Origin: Thalassotalea marina
GTDB taxonomy: Bacteria; Pseudomonadota; Gammaproteobacteria; Enterobacterales; Alteromonadaceae
NCBI RefSeq assembly: GCF_014656435.1
Contig: NZ_BNCK01000004.1
Span: forward strand, 310,001-374,000
Direction of reading: 5' to 3'
DNA: 64,000 nucleotides
Part shown: positions 17,539 through 26,929 of the stretch, piece after piece
How positions within the stretch are numbered: position 1 is the first letter of the stretch
Layout: the number at the start of each line of letters is the position of its first letter
Notes under the pieces: generated by a model
What the model saw: the letters and a program-made list of their open reading frames with translations, nothing else
The model's database searches: none
What the model was told of the DNA's origin: nothing
Position numbers and translations under genes: made by a program

Positions 17539-19506
17539 TTGACTACAACAATTTATACTTTTAGTCACTGGCAATTTGATCCACACAATGGTACTTTGCG
17601 AAATGGTGACGATGTTATAGCGATTGAGCCACAACAAGCCAACCTACTGTTACTATTAATAAATAACAAAAACAAAGTGGTAACGCGTGACCAAATCACA
17701 TCAAGTATTTGGCACAATATCATTGTTGAAGACAACACAATAAGCAAAGCAATTACACGTTTACGCCAGCTATTAAATGACAATGCAAAATCTCCTATTT
17801 TTATCAAAACTGTGCCAAAACGTGGCTACCAATTTATAGCGCATGTAACTAACGTCCAAGCTTCTGTGGAAAGTTCTTCCAATGTTACTGCAAAGTTATT
17901 CACTCGATTGAGTTTCATCTTTGCTATTTGTCTGTTAGTTGTTTTGATCTTGGTATTTCTCCCTGTTCAACTTTCTCATAATCAAGGTTTAACGACGTTA
18001 AACACTATTGGCACACCGGTAACTTTTCGTGAAGGGCGAGATCAAAATGCCAACTTTCATCCATTTGAACAGCGCATTGTATTTAATGGTCGTGTTGAAA
18101 ATCGCTTTGCCATTTTTGAAAAGCAACTCAACGACGCAAGCGCAAGAGAAGTCATTGAAGTTAACTCGCCGTTAATTTCACCAATATGGCTACCTGATGG
18201 TAAACATGTTGTTTTTTCTAGTGTTGACCAACAAGGAAACTGTAAGCTTTTTAAAACCACATTAACGAATCCGCAGGCCAAAGAAATTACACAATGTTTA
18301 TCAGATAAGCCGCTGACGGTATCACTTATATCAAAAATTAACGCACTATTTTGGCAGGATAATGCCGGCTTGTGGCTCTATTATTGGCACGAGAAACGAA
18401 AAGAGCCCTTAAATATAGGCATTGATAATTCGTCACATACAAGGCTTTCACCTGACGGAAACTTATTCGCCACTTTATACAAACAAGGCGCTCACTCCAA
18501 AATCAGTATCTTTGATAGAAATGGTAATGAGCTTTCTAGTAAAACGCTTAACCACAGCATTGACTCTTTGTTATGGGATCAAACCTCCAAGTCAATTTAT
18601 TTTCTTGGCCAACATCCAGCCAAAGAGATTCTTCAGTGGGATTTATCAGATACAACACAAGTTATTACTACGACAGCGTACGGGACAATTTCTCAGATTG
18701 ATGACATTAACCATCAAGGACAACTGCTCTTTACATTGAGCGCTATAGATATTGATATCGCTCTGTTTAATCACGATAAGTCCACTACGATAGTAAATTC
18801 AGCATTTGCCGATTACAACGCTGCAATGTCACCAGATTCCAACACAATTGCTTTTGCTTCAAAACGTTCTGGTTTAGCTCAAATATTGTTAAAGAAAGGC
18901 GAAAGCACGGTTCAACTATCTAATTACAAAAAGGCCAGTTACATTTATGACCTGACTTGGAGTCCCGACGGTAAAAAGCTCCTAGTTAAACGTAATAATC
19001 AGATATATCTTTATGATCTTATTGAAAACACCGAAACCACACTTCCCTTTGATGCAGAACAAACTAAACAGTGGCAATGGCTATCAAATACGCAAATCGC
19101 CTATGTTAATAAAGAAACCAATACATTGTTTTTGCACGATTTAACATCAGATAATACTGAGCTTTTAAAAACCCATGTATCAAATGCGCAGCTGGTAGAT
19201 AAAAGTTGGTATATTTCAGATGAACAAGGCTCAAGTGTATTTAGCACTGATTCAAATTTTCAAGCACAAACGCTGATAGCAGATAATTTAGCGGGTCGAG
19301 ATTGGCTAGTTTATCAAAACGAACTTTATGTTTTTAATATAAATCCATCTCGCGTATCAAAACTCACTTCGAACGGCGAACTAGACATTTTGTTTGGACG
19401 ACTCAATCCGTTATCCTTTAAAGCGACTTCTGACTTTGGGTTTGTATTTAATCAAATCAATAGTAATGAAGCGAATATCTATATGATTGATCTTAATATG
19501 AATTAG
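17539..19506 (+). CDS. Membrane-bound ToxR/CadC-like regulator with periplasmic beta-propeller
   Basis: A 655-residue one-component transmembrane regulator. Residues 1-105 form a winged-helix DNA-binding domain of the OmpR/ToxR C-terminal type (WQFDPHNGTLRNGD, then ITRLRQLLNDNAKSPIFIKTVPKRGYQFIA). A single membrane helix lies at about 128-148. The rest is periplasmic and made of TolB/WD40-like blades with repeated SPDSN, SPDGK and PDGKHVVF motifs. The start is a TTG at 17539 with AAGG upstream; it begins the domain, and no ATG fits. Such proteins sense periplasmic signals directly, with no phosphorelay. It diverges from the GH20-associated TonB receptor, the probable target. Confidence 0.85.
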   Translation: MTTTIYTFSHWQFDPHNGTLRNGDDVIAIEPQQANLLLLLINNKNKVVTRDQITSSIWHNIIVEDNTISKAITRLRQLLNDNAKSPIFIKTVPKRGYQFIAHVTNVQASVESSSNVTAKLFTRLSFIFAICLLVVLILVFLPVQLSHNQGLTTLNTIGTPVTFREGRDQNANFHPFEQRIVFNGRVENRFAIFEKQLNDASAREVIEVNSPLISPIWLPDGKHVVFSSVDQQGNCKLFKTTLTNPQAKEITQCLSDKPLTVSLISKINALFWQDNAGLWLYYWHEKRKEPLNIGIDNSSHTRLSPDGNLFATLYKQGAHSKISIFDRNGNELSSKTLNHSIDSLLWDQTSKSIYFLGQHPAKEILQWDLSDTTQVITTTAYGTISQIDDINHQGQLLFTLSAIDIDIALFNHDKSTTIVNSAFADYNAAMSPDSNTIAFASKRSGLAQILLKKGESTVQLSNYKKASYIYDLTWSPDGKKLLVKRNNQIYLYDLIENTETTLPFDAEQTKQWQWLSNTQIAYVNKETNTLFLHDLTSDNTELLKTHVSNAQLVDKSWYISDEQGSSVFSTDSNFQAQTLIADNLAGRDWLVYQNELYVFNINPSRVSKLTSNGELDILFGRLNPLSFKATSDFGFVFNQINSNEANIYMIDLNMN

Positions 19507-19523
19507 GCCAATTATAGGCCTAA
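19503..19523. terminator. Hairpin between convergent genes
   Basis: TTAGGCC (19503-19509) pairs with GGCCTAA (19517-19523) across a 7-base loop; the stem begins at the stop codon of the ToxR-like gene. No long T-run follows, so it is a weak, possibly bidirectional, terminator. Confidence 0.45.
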
Positions 19524-19540
19524 TTCATCATGGGCAGTTG

Positions 19541-21751
19541 CTAGAATAACCAGTTCAATTTCGCAGTTAATGATTTTTGTTGAGGATTAGCGATTGCGTT
19601 AGATAACATATCTAAACCATTATTCCCCAACTCTGTATCTATTCCATTATGAGCGTACACTAAGTAAAACCGAGCACGTTGTGCAAATTTATAACGATAT
19701 CTCGCTTGTAGCGCAAACTGACTGTGAGAAAAATCTTCAATTTTGCTTAACCCTGTTGCAGCGGGTTTAAAAATAGCTTCAGCTTTGGCTTTCAGTCCAA
19801 ACCATTGAGTCGTCAAAGTAAAATCTGATTGTTGATTAATTTTGGCTACAAATTTTGCGTAAATCTTATTAAATTGTCTTCGATATTGATTAACCCCACC
19901 TTCATTATTACCAATGAGCCAATCTCTACTGTCTAAATATTGGTAATTAAGGTCTAATCTTAATTCATCGCTAAAGTACTGGCGGTACGTCAGTAATATG
20001 CTATCAGCCCAATCGTTTTTACCTTCTTGAAAATAGTTGTATTTGGCGGTGAATGAAATGTCAGCGGGCGTTGGAGAGGCATAATAAAGGTGAACATCTT
20101 TTCTTGGTGACAAATATACATTACCAAAACCTCGTGATATTCGATCATCAAATCCTGCCGAAGTAAATTTGGCACCTATTCGAAATTTATGTTGTGACTT
20201 TAAGCGAGCAAAAGCACTTAGGTATATAGAATCTCTTAAAGCTTGACCTTGCGTATTTCGTTCAACTTGATACTCGCCATAATAACGTGTGTTAAGTATT
20301 GGGCTAGCAGAGGAAAACTGATATTGGTCATATTCACTAGATAATTTAACACTCGATAAATCATTGCGTTGCATGTAGCCAAAGTCATTGATGTTAACTT
20401 TATCATCGAGTAACGACCACTCAATGTAATTTTTCCAATGACGCACAGGCAAGTAGTTGGCAGCAAGTGTTATCCCCTTACCAGATTGAGCACCATTATC
20501 AGATTGAACATCACTGTAAATTAGATTAGCGAATACCCTAGAGTTGGCACTAAGTTGAACTTGGCCATCATGATTTACCACTAGCGCTTGGCGATTGCCA
20601 ATAGGATCGTCGACCCAGTTAATCAGTTGACCGAATGAATGATTGGCAACATTTTTATACCACCGAGTGCTAGCAAAAAATTTACCGTCATCACTTTTAG
20701 CATCATTTTCTTGAGCAACTAATACACCTGCATTAATTTCTTCACTGTTTAGAATATATTTAGTCGCAAAGTCGATGTCATGTACTTTTGTCGTGTCTAA
20801 GCGCGTATTGGAACCTATTCGCCGTGTGTGAACAAGTTTGAGATTTTGTGGTCCTCTTACATCAAAAAGAGACTGATTTTCAGTAAAAAACGGGCGTTTA
20901 TCTGTTTGCAACGTCTCAACCGCACTATAGTTGATCACCAGTTCATCTGATTCCACTTGACCAAAGTCAGGGTTGATAGTTGCAATGACTTGTTGATTAC
21001 CAGTTGGTTTAAATACTACATCTAAGCCAATATCGGCATTGTCTTTTTTATTGATAAAATCATACTTTTCGACAGCATAAATATTACCTCGATTGCTTAG
21101 TTTATCGATATTAGTCACTTCAATTGGGGCAAATTCGTAGGTAAACGCCTTTCTACCTCGATGAGTATCTGGAAATGAATAAGCTTGATTATCGATGACA
21201 TTCTGTCGTTGAAAATAAACACTGACCTTTCTTATGTCACCTGATACCTGTTTAAATGTTGCCGTTGTCCAAGGAATAAAAAATTCGCTGTACCAGTAGT
21301 CGCCTGTTTCGCTAACTTGTACTTGCCACAATCCATCCCAATCACGATTGGATTGATTTCCGCGGCTGTAGGTACCGTCCATAGTACCACCACCTAATGT
21401 TGCAACAAATTCATATGCGGTGTTGCCATCATTATTAAAATCAACAAACACCATATTAAAATCAGCACTTGTATACTGGTCGTGTCCACTATATCGCCTT
21501 GAACGCTCTGGTTGGTAATTTTCAAACGCAAAGTACAGACCTTTATCATCACTTTTTATATAAGTTTTAGTTGAATATTTAGGGCGTTCACCGGTATTTG
21601 GCCAGCTCTGTGTAAATTCATTGATTTCTTGGGCGCCTGCCCATTCAGCTTTGTTAATCACACCATCAATGACTATCTGATCTGCATAAACACAAAATGT
21701 AAACGTTAAATAAAGTACTAATAATTTATTGGTAAAAGTTTTTATTATCAT
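19541..21751 (-). CDS. DUF5916/CBM9-like outer-membrane protein
   Basis: A 736-residue secreted protein with a signal peptide (1-23, ending CVYA). An N-terminal CBM9-like beta-sandwich spans about 24-210 (IVIDGVINKAEW, then DFNMVFVDFNNDGNTAYEF and WYSEFFIPW). The remaining 500 residues alternate strands rich in aromatic residues and match the DUF5916 barrel-like C-terminus, ending in the aromatic tail LNWLF. Such proteins occur near TonB receptors and peptidases or glycosidases, but their function is unknown. It converges on the ToxR-like regulator. A role in binding a carbohydrate at the outer membrane is inferred. Confidence 0.82.
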   Translation of the reverse strand: MIIKTFTNKLLVLYLTFTFCVYADQIVIDGVINKAEWAGAQEINEFTQSWPNTGERPKYSTKTYIKSDDKGLYFAFENYQPERSRRYSGHDQYTSADFNMVFVDFNNDGNTAYEFVATLGGGTMDGTYSRGNQSNRDWDGLWQVQVSETGDYWYSEFFIPWTTATFKQVSGDIRKVSVYFQRQNVIDNQAYSFPDTHRGRKAFTYEFAPIEVTNIDKLSNRGNIYAVEKYDFINKKDNADIGLDVVFKPTGNQQVIATINPDFGQVESDELVINYSAVETLQTDKRPFFTENQSLFDVRGPQNLKLVHTRRIGSNTRLDTTKVHDIDFATKYILNSEEINAGVLVAQENDAKSDDGKFFASTRWYKNVANHSFGQLINWVDDPIGNRQALVVNHDGQVQLSANSRVFANLIYSDVQSDNGAQSGKGITLAANYLPVRHWKNYIEWSLLDDKVNINDFGYMQRNDLSSVKLSSEYDQYQFSSASPILNTRYYGEYQVERNTQGQALRDSIYLSAFARLKSQHKFRIGAKFTSAGFDDRISRGFGNVYLSPRKDVHLYYASPTPADISFTAKYNYFQEGKNDWADSILLTYRQYFSDELRLDLNYQYLDSRDWLIGNNEGGVNQYRRQFNKIYAKFVAKINQQSDFTLTTQWFGLKAKAEAIFKPAATGLSKIEDFSHSQFALQARYRYKFAQRARFYLVYAHNGIDTELGNNGLDMLSNAIANPQQKSLTAKLNWLF

Positions 21752-21875
21752 AAAACAACATCCTCAAAATAAGAGGTTGTAGCATGATAAATTTACTCGA
21801 AATAAAGGTGACCAAAAGGTGACAAAGCCCTGAAATTAAGTGACACAGGGCTTTTAGATTGAATGATGGTAAAAA

Positions 21876-23165
21876 TTAAACTTTAGGCAAAGAGATGCTA
21901 ACTACCAAGCCGCCTTGATAATGATTGGCTAATTGGATGTTACCCTTATGCACTTCAACAATATCTCGACAAATGGTTAAGCCAACACCACTACCGTTTT
22001 CCTTAGTCGAAAAATAAGGCAAAAATGCTTGAGTCATTACTTTCTCAGGCATGCCAGGACCAAAATCACGTACTTTTATATAAACGTTTTCTAAGTCTTC
22101 ATTGACCTGAATTTGCACGGGTTGCTCACTTTGCTCACTTGCTTGCTGTGCATTTTTTAATAAGTTGATAAAAAGCTGTTCCAGTTGGCTAATATCCGCC
22201 TGGATACTAACCACATTATTTTCACTATGTAATGAAAAGTCATACAAGTTTTTTAAGCCCTCTAAACACTGGATCAGGTTTAATGGTGTTTTTTGTGGTG
22301 TCGATATTTTTGCTAGCTGACTGTAGCTAGTTATGAAGTCTGATAGCTTGCTAATTCGTGTAGACACTGTATCAAAGATCATACTCAGTCGGGGATCTTG
22401 ATGTTTTTCGGCGAGCATTAAGCCACTGTGACACATACTGCTGATCGGCGCAATTGAGTTGTTCAATTCATGATTAATCACGCGAATAACCTTTTTCCAC
22501 GTTTGCAGCTCTTGGCGATATAAAGCTTCCGTTATCGGTTTAACTAGGTATAACCGGTGATTAACACCATGTAGTTTAAGTCGGTGCTGTGAAAAGTGAA
22601 AACTTTGCTCTTCACCACTTTCACTGTTTTTTTGCACGATAGCGTGTTCTGTTGATACGTGTTGCAATAAAAACTCGCCATGGTGTTGCAACATATGCGT
22701 TAAATCATTGCCAATAAGATCCGTCGTATCAAAAAGCTGCTTGGCAGCCAAATTGGCAAAGACGATGGTATTTCTATGGTTTACTAATAAAGTGACAACG
22801 TTTGATGCATTTACGACTTTGTCTAACATTAACTCCCGTTGATACAAAGATTGGCGTTCAACCCTAAGCTTGTCAGCAACCTCATTAAACAGCTGTAAAA
22901 TATGTAAATTTTTAGCTTCAATATCTTCAGGCAAACTGATAGAAAAGTCATTATCCTGAAGGCTTAATAGACCATCATAAATTAAGACCTGTAGCCTTTC
23001 TTGCTTTCGGTATGTATATACTGCTAAATAAATCACTGCAGCCATGACCAAAATGCAACTGATATAAAAATAGACTGGGTTCGTGGGAAAGATCCAATAA
23101 AAACTAGCCCAAATCGCTACATGACTTAGTAGCAACATCAAAATAAACTTGGCCATATTATTCAC
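21876..23165 (-). CDS. Sensor histidine kinase, NtrY-like, with PAS domain
   Basis: Inner-membrane kinase of 429 residues that should phosphorylate the sigma-54 activator at 23158. Two membrane helices lie within residues 5-50, with almost no periplasmic loop, so it probably senses within or near the membrane. A HAMP-like linker and a PAS domain (about 110-215, VVNASNVVTLLVNHRNTIVFANLAAKQLF) follow. The H-box is VINHELNNSIAPISSM, then N-box LLKNAQQAS, G1 DFGPGMP and G2 GSGVGLTICRDIV. The start overlaps the regulator stop: either ATG 23165 or ATG 23156 is possible. It is the last gene before the region of 21751. Confidence 0.9.
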   Translation of the reverse strand: MNNMAKFILMLLLSHVAIWASFYWIFPTNPVYFYISCILVMAAVIYLAVYTYRKQERLQVLIYDGLLSLQDNDFSISLPEDIEAKNLHILQLFNEVADKLRVERQSLYQRELMLDKVVNASNVVTLLVNHRNTIVFANLAAKQLFDTTDLIGNDLTHMLQHHGEFLLQHVSTEHAIVQKNSESGEEQSFHFSQHRLKLHGVNHRLYLVKPITEALYRQELQTWKKVIRVINHELNNSIAPISSMCHSGLMLAEKHQDPRLSMIFDTVSTRISKLSDFITSYSQLAKISTPQKTPLNLIQCLEGLKNLYDFSLHSENNVVSIQADISQLEQLFINLLKNAQQASEQSEQPVQIQVNEDLENVYIKVRDFGPGMPEKVMTQAFLPYFSTKENGSGVGLTICRDIVEVHKGNIQLANHYQGGLVVSISLPKV

Positions 23166-24417
23166 TTATTTGGTACTTTTCTATACGGCGATAAAGGGCT
23201 TGGCGACTTAAACCGAGTTCTTGTGCAGCATGTTTTATCACGCCATTGTGTTTCTTTAACGTTTCAACAATTATTGACTTTTCATCACGGTTTATTGGCT
23301 GTGCTTCACTTAAATTAAAGTCTATTGCCTGTAGTTCGTTGCTTTCAGCAAACACTAACGCCCTTTTACAAGCATTTTCCAATTCTCGGACATTGCCCGG
23401 CCATTGATGTGCTAACAAAGACGCTGTCGCTTGTGATGATAATAGATACTCTGAACCTATAAAGTGTTTGGCAAGAGGAATGATGTCATCTATACGTTGT
23501 TTCAACGGCAATAAATCAAGATTCACGACGTTGAGCCGATAGAATAAATCTTCTCGAAAACTCCCCTGTTGAACAGCAAGTTGCAAATTTTCATTAGTGG
23601 CACTGACAACGCGGACATTTACTTTTATCGTCTCATTTGAACCTAATCGTTCAAACTCTCCAGTTTGTAACACCCTAAGCAATTTCATCTGACCTGATAA
23701 TGGTAAATTACCTATTTCATCTAAAAATAAAGTGCCACCGTCTGCGGCTTCAAATCTACCGATGCGTTTTTGGTTTGCCCCGGTAAATGCTCCTTTTTCA
23801 GCCCCGAAAAGCTCAGCTTCCATTAATTGTGCGGGTAAAGCCCCCATATTAACTTTAACAAATGGCATTGCTTTACGTTTACTATGTTGATGAATGTGAT
23901 CTGCAATTTTTTCTTTACCTGAACCGTTAGGCCCTGTGATCAAGACATTAACATCTGAGTCAGCAACTTTTTCAGCCAATTGACAAAGATTTTTCATTGC
24001 TGCGCTTTCTGCTACTAAGGTTACAGGTTCTGGTTTTTGCAAAGTTGAACCGACATGAGCTGAGATTAACTCAAGCAGTTTTCCATCATTCCAAGGTTTA
24101 GGGAGGTAATCAACAGCACCTTGTTTTACTAATTCAATTGCAGTTTCAAGTTGTGTCCAAGCAGTGATTAAAATGATGGGTAAATCAGGTTTCACCTGCC
24201 TTAATTGATAAAAAAGGGTTTTACCTTCATTGCCAGAGGTTAGACCCTGACTAAAGTTCATATCTTGAATAACGAGTGATATTTGTAGACGCTCCACTGC
24301 AAATAAAGCGTCTTTATAGGTGTTTGCCGTAATGACCTCATACTCATGTAATGAAAGCAGTAGTTCAAGTGCTGCAAGTATATCAGGGTTATCATCAACA
24401 ATGAGTATTTTGGTCAT
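23158..24417 (-). CDS. Sigma-54-dependent response regulator (NtrC family)
   Basis: A bacterial enhancer-binding protein. Its receiver domain (1-120) has DD8-9, phospho-acceptor D52 in VIQDMNF and LPKPW. The AAA+ domain has Walker A GPNGSGKE, the sigma-54 contact loop GAFTGA and DEIGNLPLSGQMKLLRVL. The C-terminal Fis-type helix-turn-helix is GVIKHAAQELGLSRQALYRRI. The ATG at 24417 begins the receiver domain; an upstream extension to 24453 would run into the permease gene. It overlaps the kinase by about 8 bases and follows the ABC exporter genes by 16. The exporter promoter carries a -24/-12 box and upstream repeats, so it is the likely target. Confidence 0.94.
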   Translation of the reverse strand: MTKILIVDDNPDILAALELLLSLHEYEVITANTYKDALFAVERLQISLVIQDMNFSQGLTSGNEGKTLFYQLRQVKPDLPIILITAWTQLETAIELVKQGAVDYLPKPWNDGKLLELISAHVGSTLQKPEPVTLVAESAAMKNLCQLAEKVADSDVNVLITGPNGSGKEKIADHIHQHSKRKAMPFVKVNMGALPAQLMEAELFGAEKGAFTGANQKRIGRFEAADGGTLFLDEIGNLPLSGQMKLLRVLQTGEFERLGSNETIKVNVRVVSATNENLQLAVQQGSFREDLFYRLNVVNLDLLPLKQRIDDIIPLAKHFIGSEYLLSSQATASLLAHQWPGNVRELENACKRALVFAESNELQAIDFNLSEAQPINRDEKSIIVETLKKHNGVIKHAAQELGLSRQALYRRIEKYQISE

Positions 24418-24433
24418 AACAGTTGGGTTTTCC

Positions 24434-25636
24434 TTAAACAGTTTTAGTTGCAATTACCGGTGGGATATTGCTGGTTTTTATCGCTGGTAACCAAGTCGCC
24501 AGTGTGCCTATGACAGCTAGAACACAAATCGCGATTATTGTAGGTAATATTTCTGGTTTGGCAATTTCTAAGTGATTGCTTAACATAATATTAATTCCCA
24601 TAATTGCTAAGATACCAAAAAACGACCCCATAAGACATACAAGCCAGTTCTCTGCTAAAACATAAATTAACACATCTTTTTTTCTAGCACCTAGCGCTCG
24701 ACGAATACCAATAATCTTGCGTTGTTTAGATACATGAAACTGAGCATTGGCATAACTACTTATAATAGTAACCAGAACCATTAACACACATAACATAATA
24801 AACAAGTTAGCTAATCCTTGATCTTGTTGATAAAACTTTTCTAAATGATCAGCCATCGAATATACACGTCGAATGTCACGCTCTGGTTGAACAGACAAAA
24901 TAACGTCTGAAATTTGATTCTTGATTGTATTAAATTGTCCAGGTTCAACTTTAACTAAATAGTGATATGAGTTAGGGATGATATAAGGTTTAAATACGGC
25001 GTATTGTTTATCATCTGGTTTTAATGGGCTAATGTTAAAATCTTTAACCACACCAACGATGATACCGTTATTAGTTTCACGGCCAATAGCTGAGTCTTCT
25101 CCATATAGATCATGTTTCAACGATTGAGTGATGACGATGTTCATTTTTTCATCACCATCTTTGAACATATCACTTGATGACAATAAACGACCTTCAATTA
25201 ACTCTAAATCAAAGACTTGTTGAATTTTTTCTGTTGCGAAGAAAAAAGGTACATAAGACAAATACTTATTTGTTAATTCAATATCAGGATTGTCAATATC
25301 ATGCATATTTCCATTGGTTCCACCGCTTTGGATTGGTAACTGAATTGATGGAGTAGCGGCGATTACACCTGGTAAGGCTTCTATTTTAGCCATGTCCTCA
25401 AGTGTAATAGCATTGGCATAATCATCGTCGCGATAAGCACCTGAAGTAGCGACTAAATCCACTATCAAAATGTTGTCTATATCGATACCCATAGGCTCTT
25501 CAAGCTTTTTGATAGTATCTAAGGCAAGAATAGAACTGTTTACAATCAGGCCTAGAGTCAATGCTAATTGTATTACAAGTAATCCCACTGCAAATTTTCG
25601 CAGCATCAAAGATTTTAATAACGCTTTAAAGTTCAT
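24434..25636 (-). CDS. FtsX/MacB-like ABC permease, second subunit
   Basis: A 400-residue membrane protein with a first helix at about residues 13-38, a periplasmic domain of some 230 residues and three C-terminal helices (from NLFIMLCVLMVLVTIISSYANAQF) with the FtsX-type loop KIIGIRRALGARKKDVL. The family moves lipids, peptides or proteins out of the inner membrane by mechanotransmission. It lies 9 bases after another permease gene, so the exporter likely uses a heterodimer of permeases with one ATPase. Substrate unknown. Confidence 0.88.
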   Translation of the reverse strand: MNFKALLKSLMLRKFAVGLLVIQLALTLGLIVNSSILALDTIKKLEEPMGIDIDNILIVDLVATSGAYRDDDYANAITLEDMAKIEALPGVIAATPSIQLPIQSGGTNGNMHDIDNPDIELTNKYLSYVPFFFATEKIQQVFDLELIEGRLLSSSDMFKDGDEKMNIVITQSLKHDLYGEDSAIGRETNNGIIVGVVKDFNISPLKPDDKQYAVFKPYIIPNSYHYLVKVEPGQFNTIKNQISDVILSVQPERDIRRVYSMADHLEKFYQQDQGLANLFIMLCVLMVLVTIISSYANAQFHVSKQRKIIGIRRALGARKKDVLIYVLAENWLVCLMGSFFGILAIMGINIMLSNHLEIAKPEILPTIIAICVLAVIGTLATWLPAIKTSNIPPVIATKTV

Positions 25637-25645
25637 GTGCTGCTC

Positions 25646-26929
25646 CTATTTTAATTCTGCAGAAATAGTGTATCGATTTGCACGTATAAGTGGGTATATA
25701 ACGCTGATATTTGAAGCGATAATTGCAATACCTACTCCCCATGCCAACACTTCAATATCAAGTACAGCGATATTAGTTAACATAGGTAAAAATTCGATAG
25801 ACGCTTTTAAAAATAACCAGCTGAATACTAACGCAATGGCGCTCGCTATCACTCCAACAATAGTGCTTTCTACTAGGCCTTGGACTAACATCTGTTGATT
25901 ACTTGCTCCAATAGCGCGTCTTAATCCAATTTCAAACTTAGCAGCATGAAATTTTGACAGTAATAAACTGCTTGCATTAAACACACATACACATAAAAAC
26001 AGTAAAGTAGCGATGGTAAAGGCAATAATACGTTGATCTACTACATTATTTTTTTCCATCCACTCATTAACATCATGTAAATCGTTAATGATTTCATTAG
26101 GGTGTTCACCACTTTCTTTAAGAGATTGGCTGTAGTTTTTTAAATAATTTTCAAAAGCACTTTTGTCACTTGGTTTTTCAAGTTCAACCCACGCTTGCAT
26201 GTAAAACACGTTGCGCTCACGAGTATCACTCGATACGCGCCAGTTGTCAGTTGAAGAAGAGCGTGCGCCAATACTCATGTCGTTATCTAACGCAGTTTCC
26301 AGCGGAAGAAATACATCTTCAGTCGGGTTAAATGCGTTATTTTCTGTTACATGATAAAAAAGAGGTCTTAAGTCCCATGGCTTTAATATTCCTACTACAG
26401 TGAATATTTCACCCGCCAATTCGATAGACTTACCTACGTTATTACCGCCCCCAAATACTTTATTATTCAAGTCATCACCAATAACTACTTCTTTAGCGTT
26501 AATGTGTGTAAAGGCATTTCCATAAGCAAAAGGCGCGTCAGTTAACTTAAAAAAGCCAGGATTAGTAGCCCTGATCACTGCTCTACTTCTTGATAGATCC
26601 GCTGCATTTGCATCTCTCGCATAAGCATTACTAACAAAAAATATCGCGGTATTGACTGGAATGTCTGACTTTAAAATCTGCATCGCATCTCGATAACGAA
26701 TAATATGTAGTGGCTGTACATGTGGATTTTCATTAACCCAAGTATTCATACTTACGTGAAATAAACGATCACTTTTATGCGGAATTGGATCGCTGGCCAT
26801 AGAATTGACTAACGCCAAGTTTGCACATAATAATCCAACACCTAGTGATAAAGTTAAAATAACAAGTAGATATAAAGTTGGTGCCCTTTTGATATTCTCA
26901 AAAGCCAATTGAACGTAATATTTAAGCAT
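25646..26929 (-). CDS. FtsX/MacB-like ABC permease, first subunit
   Basis: Permease of about 427 residues with the same plan as its downstream partner: a helix at about 18-42 (TLYLLVILTLSLGVGLLCANLALV), a long periplasmic MacB_PCD-like domain with GDDLNNKVFGGG, then three helices with FEIGLRRAIGASNQQML. The ATG at 26929 has AAGGAG seven bases upstream and overlaps the ATPase stop by 8 bases, indicating coupling; the frame could extend to 26950. The two permeases differ markedly in sequence, consistent with an obligate heterodimer (inference). Confidence 0.88.
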   Translation of the reverse strand: MLKYYVQLAFENIKRAPTLYLLVILTLSLGVGLLCANLALVNSMASDPIPHKSDRLFHVSMNTWVNENPHVQPLHIIRYRDAMQILKSDIPVNTAIFFVSNAYARDANAADLSRSRAVIRATNPGFFKLTDAPFAYGNAFTHINAKEVVIGDDLNNKVFGGGNNVGKSIELAGEIFTVVGILKPWDLRPLFYHVTENNAFNPTEDVFLPLETALDNDMSIGARSSSTDNWRVSSDTRERNVFYMQAWVELEKPSDKSAFENYLKNYSQSLKESGEHPNEIINDLHDVNEWMEKNNVVDQRIIAFTIATLLFLCVCVFNASSLLLSKFHAAKFEIGLRRAIGASNQQMLVQGLVESTIVGVIASAIALVFSWLFLKASIEFLPMLTNIAVLDIEVLAWGVGIAIIASNISVIYPLIRANRYTISAELK

